NCBI GenBank assembly: GCA_002314265.1
Contig: DCEW01000007.1
Coordinates: 1 to 7,882, forward strand
Direction: 5' to 3'
DNA: 7,882 nt
Source: Flavobacteriales bacterium UBA1820
Lineage (GTDB): Bacteria > Bacteroidota > Bacteroidia > Flavobacteriales > UBA1820
How positions within the stretch are numbered: position 1 is the first letter of the stretch; every line of letters starts with the position of its first letter. The notes under the pieces were generated by a model. It was not told the DNA's origin. It did no database searches and worked only from the letters and a program-made list of their open reading frames with translations. Positions 5,311 to 7,882 of the stretch are shown here, one piece after another. The position numbers were made by a program, and so were the translations under genes.

Positions 5311-7848
5311 ATGGATGAAAACTTTTCTACGGCAGCCATCAACGCCATACGGTATTCCCAGCAGGAGGCCTTGCGTTTGGGGTATGCCTCGATAGGGACG
5401 GAACACATTGCGTTGGGCATTCTGCGCCAGGGCAACCGGACGGTGCTGGACCTGCTCCGGGACAATGGCATCGACATCGAACGGTTGCGGCGCGCCTTTG
5501 AAACGCTGCGCCCCCTCCCCGCACCCGGTACGCAAATCCTGCCCGAGGAGGTGGATTTCAATCCGCAAGCCTCCCGCGCCTTGAAACTGAGCTACCTCCA
5601 GGCGCGTCTGTACAAGGAGCCCAAGATCGCCCCGGTACACATCCTTTTGAGTATCCTGCGCAATCAGGACGACCCGGTATCCCGGGTGTTCGAGCAGAAC
5701 CACTTGAGTTACGAGAAACTCTCCTCCGACTACAAGCATCAGCTCACCGGGGAAAGTGACGGCTTCTCTACGGACTCGGCGGAAGCCTCCTACGGATCAG
5801 CCGATTATCCGGACGGCGAGCAGGACGACCACTCGTCCTTCACGCCGCAAGCTTCCGTGCGGGAAGGCGATTCCCGCGCTCCCAAGAGCAAGACCCCGGT
5901 GCTGGACAATTTCGGACGCGACCTGACCCAACGTGCCCGCGAGGATAAGCTGGATCCGGTGGTGGGTCGCGCCCGGGAGATCGAGCGGGTCTGCCAGATC
6001 CTTTCGCGCCGAAAGAAGAACAACCCGCTGCTCATCGGTGAACCTGGAGTGGGCAAATCGGCCATCGTCGAAGGCCTGGCCTTGCGCATCGTCCGCCGCC
6101 AGGTACCCAGCATCCTGTTCGACAAACGGGTGGTAACCCTCGACCTGGGTTCGTTGGTGGCCGGGACGAAATACCGGGGGCAGTTCGAGGAGCGGATGAA
6201 GGCCGTGATGAACGAACTGGAAAAGAATCCCGACGTGATCCTCTTTATCGATGAACTCCATACCCTGGTGGGTGCCGGGGGGGCGGCCGGATCGCTCGAT
6301 GCGTCCAACATGTTCAAGCCGGCATTGGCGCGGGGAGAAGTCCAGGTGATCGGTGCTACGACCTTGGACGAATACCGCCAGTATATCGAAAAGGACGGGG
6401 CTTTGGAGCGGCGTTTTCAGAAAGTGCTGGTCGAGCCGGCCTCGGCCGAGCAGACGCTCGAAATCCTCGAAAACATCAAGGAGCGTTACGAGCAGCACCA
6501 CAATGTCCGCTATACGGACCAGGCCTTGCGTGCTTGCGTGGACTTGACCGTGCGGTACGTGAACGACCGTTTCCTGCCCGACAAGGCCATCGATGCCCTG
6601 GACGAAGCGGGTTCGCGGGTGCACCTTTCCCACATCGAGGTACCCGAAGAGGTCGCTACCCTTGGGCAGGAGCGGGAAGATGTCCACTGGCGGAAAGAGC
6701 AGGCCATCGCGGCACAGGATTTCGAGACGGCAGCCCGCCTTCGAGACCTGGAACACGACTTGGACAAGCACCTCAGTGCGCGCGAAAAGCAATGGGAGGA
6801 GCAGATGAAGGAGCATCCCCAGACGGTAACCGAGGACGATGTAGCCGAGGTGGTGTCGATGATCTCCGGGGTGCCGGTGCGCCGCATCGGGGGCAGCGAG
6901 AGCGAACGTTTGTCGCATCTGGGCGAGCGGATCAAGGAGAAACTCATCGGACAGGATCAGGCGGTGGACAAGGTGGTACGCGCCATCATCCGCAACCGGG
7001 CAGGCATCAAAGACCCGAACCGACCCATCGGGACGTTCATCTTCCTGGGACAGACCGGAGTGGGGAAGACACAACTGGCCAAAGTCCTGGCCGGGGAATT
7101 GTTCGATTCGCCGCAGGCACTGGTGCGGGTGGACATGAGCGAGTACATGGAAAAATTTGCCGTTTCGCGCCTGGTGGGCGCTCCTCCGGGATACGTCGGC
7201 TACGAGGAAGGGGGGCAGTTGACCGAAAAGGTGCGCCGCCATCCCTACTGCGTGGTGCTGCTCGACGAGATCGAAAAAGCGCATCCGGATGTGTACAATA
7301 TCCTGCTCCAGATATTCGACGAGGGGTTTGTAACGGACAGTTTGGGACGGAAGGTCGATTTTCGCAACACGATCCTGATCCTTACGTCCAATGTGGGGGC
7401 CCGGCAGGTGAAGGATTTCGGCCAAGGCGTGGGCTTCGATACCTCCGCGCGTCGCGCTCAGGTGGCCGACGACGAGCGGAAAACGATCCAGGCGGCACTT
7501 CGCCGTACTTTTGCTCCGGAGTTCGTCAACCGTATCGACGAAGTGGTGATGTTCTCTCCGCTGGAGAGGGAGGACGTGGAGCGGATCATCGACATCGAGC
7601 TTCGGGAGATTTTGTCCCGGGTCGAGGCGCTGGGATACCGGATGACGGTGTCGCAGGCGGCGCGAGAGTTGATCGTGCAGCAGGGATACGACCGTCAGTT
7701 CGGGGCGCGGCCGCTCAAACGGGCTTTGCAGACGCTGGTGGAAGATGTGGTGGCCCAGCAGATCGTCGCCGGGGCGATTGCTCCGGGCGATGCTTTTACG
7801 ATCGATGCAGCCGAGGGTACGACCGTTCTGGTGAAAAATGTAGAATAA
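5311..7848 (+). CDS. clpC: ATP-dependent Clp protease ATP-binding subunit ClpC (AAA+ unfoldase)
   Basis: ClpC unfolds protein substrates and feeds them into the ClpP protease chamber in the cytoplasm. The 845-residue product has the usual length. Two Clp_N repeats cover about 1-145, followed by a Ser/Asp-rich linker (about 146-195) before the first ATPase. AAA+ D1 has Walker A GEPGVGKS (243-250), pore loop KYRG (287-290), Walker B ILFIDE (310-315) and arginine fingers at 367-368. A short middle domain has a UVR-type helix (about 460-485, [19 protein letters not shown]), which separates ClpC from the long coiled coil of ClpB. AAA+ D2 has Walker A GQTGVGKT (580-587), pore loop GYVG (627-630), Walker B VLLDE (649-653) and sensor-2 GAR (798-800). 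The VGF tripeptide (707-709) is the ClpP-docking loop, so this is a proteolytic Clp. The start at 5311 has an AAGGA 3 nt upstream; the frame extends back to 5179 but crosses the terminator. No clpP, mcsA or mcsB is nearby. Confidence 0.95.
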   Translation: MDENFSTAAINAIRYSQQEALRLGYASIGTEHIALGILRQGNRTVLDLLRDNGIDIERLRRAFETLRPLPAPGTQILPEEVDFNPQASRALKLSYLQARLYKEPKIAPVHILLSILRNQDDPVSRVFEQNHLSYEKLSSDYKHQLTGESDGFSTDSAEASYGSADYPDGEQDDHSSFTPQASVREGDSRAPKSKTPVLDNFGRDLTQRAREDKLDPVVGRAREIERVCQILSRRKKNNPLLIGEPGVGKSAIVEGLALRIVRRQVPSILFDKRVVTLDLGSLVAGTKYRGQFEERMKAVMNELEKNPDVILFIDELHTLVGAGGAAGSLDASNMFKPALARGEVQVIGATTLDEYRQYIEKDGALERRFQKVLVEPASAEQTLEILENIKERYEQHHNVRYTDQALRACVDLTVRYVNDRFLPDKAIDALDEAGSRVHLSHIEVPEEVATLGQEREDVHWRKEQAIAAQDFETAARLRDLEHDLDKHLSAREKQWEEQMKEHPQTVTEDDVAEVVSMISGVPVRRIGGSESERLSHLGERIKEKLIGQDQAVDKVVRAIIRNRAGIKDPNRPIGTFIFLGQTGVGKTQLAKVLAGELFDSPQALVRVDMSEYMEKFAVSRLVGAPPGYVGYEEGGQLTEKVRRHPYCVVLLDEIEKAHPDVYNILLQIFDEGFVTDSLGRKVDFRNTILILTSNVGARQVKDFGQGVGFDTSARRAQVADDERKTIQAALRRTFAPEFVNRIDEVVMFSPLEREDVERIIDIELREILSRVEALGYRMTVSQAARELIVQQGYDRQFGARPLKRALQTLVEDVVAQQIVAGAIAPGDAFTIDAAEGTTVLVKNVE

Positions 7849-7882
7849 TAAAGCGCTCCGGCTTTGCACAAGCGAGAAGGGC

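Noticed and set aside
7850..7865. AAAGC/GCTTT inverted repeat after clpC as a terminator
   Set aside because: The stem is only 5 bp, A/T-rich, and no T-tract follows before the window ends.
5797..7869. A 690-codon open frame on the minus strand across clpC
   Set aside because: It is a complement shadow of a strongly recognised gene; the translation has no recognisable features.

Overview
The window reads as chromosomal core DNA of a G+C-rich member of the Bacteroidota, possibly an Alistipes/Rikenellaceae-like gut anaerobe. Three things point there. KorA carries its gamma domain fused to the N-terminus and is followed by a separate KorB. The upstream elements resemble the Bacteroidota -33/-7 promoter (TTG, then TAnnTTTG), and several genes lack a Shine-Dalgarno. 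The single-copy genes (a DUF4465-like lipoprotein, a HupE/UreJ-type membrane protein and a two-Clp_N ClpC) fit the same phylum. The genus is an inference.

Layout. Positions 1-3758 hold four genes on the minus strand. In transcription order they are a HupE/UreJ-like membrane protein (3758-3180), an HTH(XRE)-dCMP deaminase fusion (3157-2456), korA (2325-469) and korB (464 to beyond the left edge). The first two are 22 bp apart and share a plausible promoter at 3805-3835. korA and korB are 4 bp apart and form one transcription unit. A 130-bp leader with two small hairpins precedes korA. Positions 3759-4077 are a divergent regulatory region. On the plus strand follow a secreted lipoprotein (4078-5121), a strong intrinsic terminator (5189-5233), and clpC (5311-7848), which has a hairpin and a Shine-Dalgarno just before its start. 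The right edge cuts the sequence 34 bases after clpC.

Function. korAB encodes the ferredoxin-dependent 2-oxoacid (probably 2-oxoglutarate) oxidoreductase of anaerobic central metabolism. ClpC is a proteolytic AAA+ unfoldase with a ClpP-docking VGF loop. The dCMP deaminase supplies dUMP for dTMP synthesis. The lipoprotein and the HupE-like protein are envelope proteins of unknown role.

Most of the window is ordinary housekeeping DNA. I see no mobile element, CRISPR array, RNA gene or defence island. The features most worth a second look are the in-frame HTH-dCMP deaminase fusion, which has no internal start codon that could yield a free-standing deaminase, and its operon partner, a HupE/UreJ-fold protein that appears to have lost the family's metal-binding histidines.
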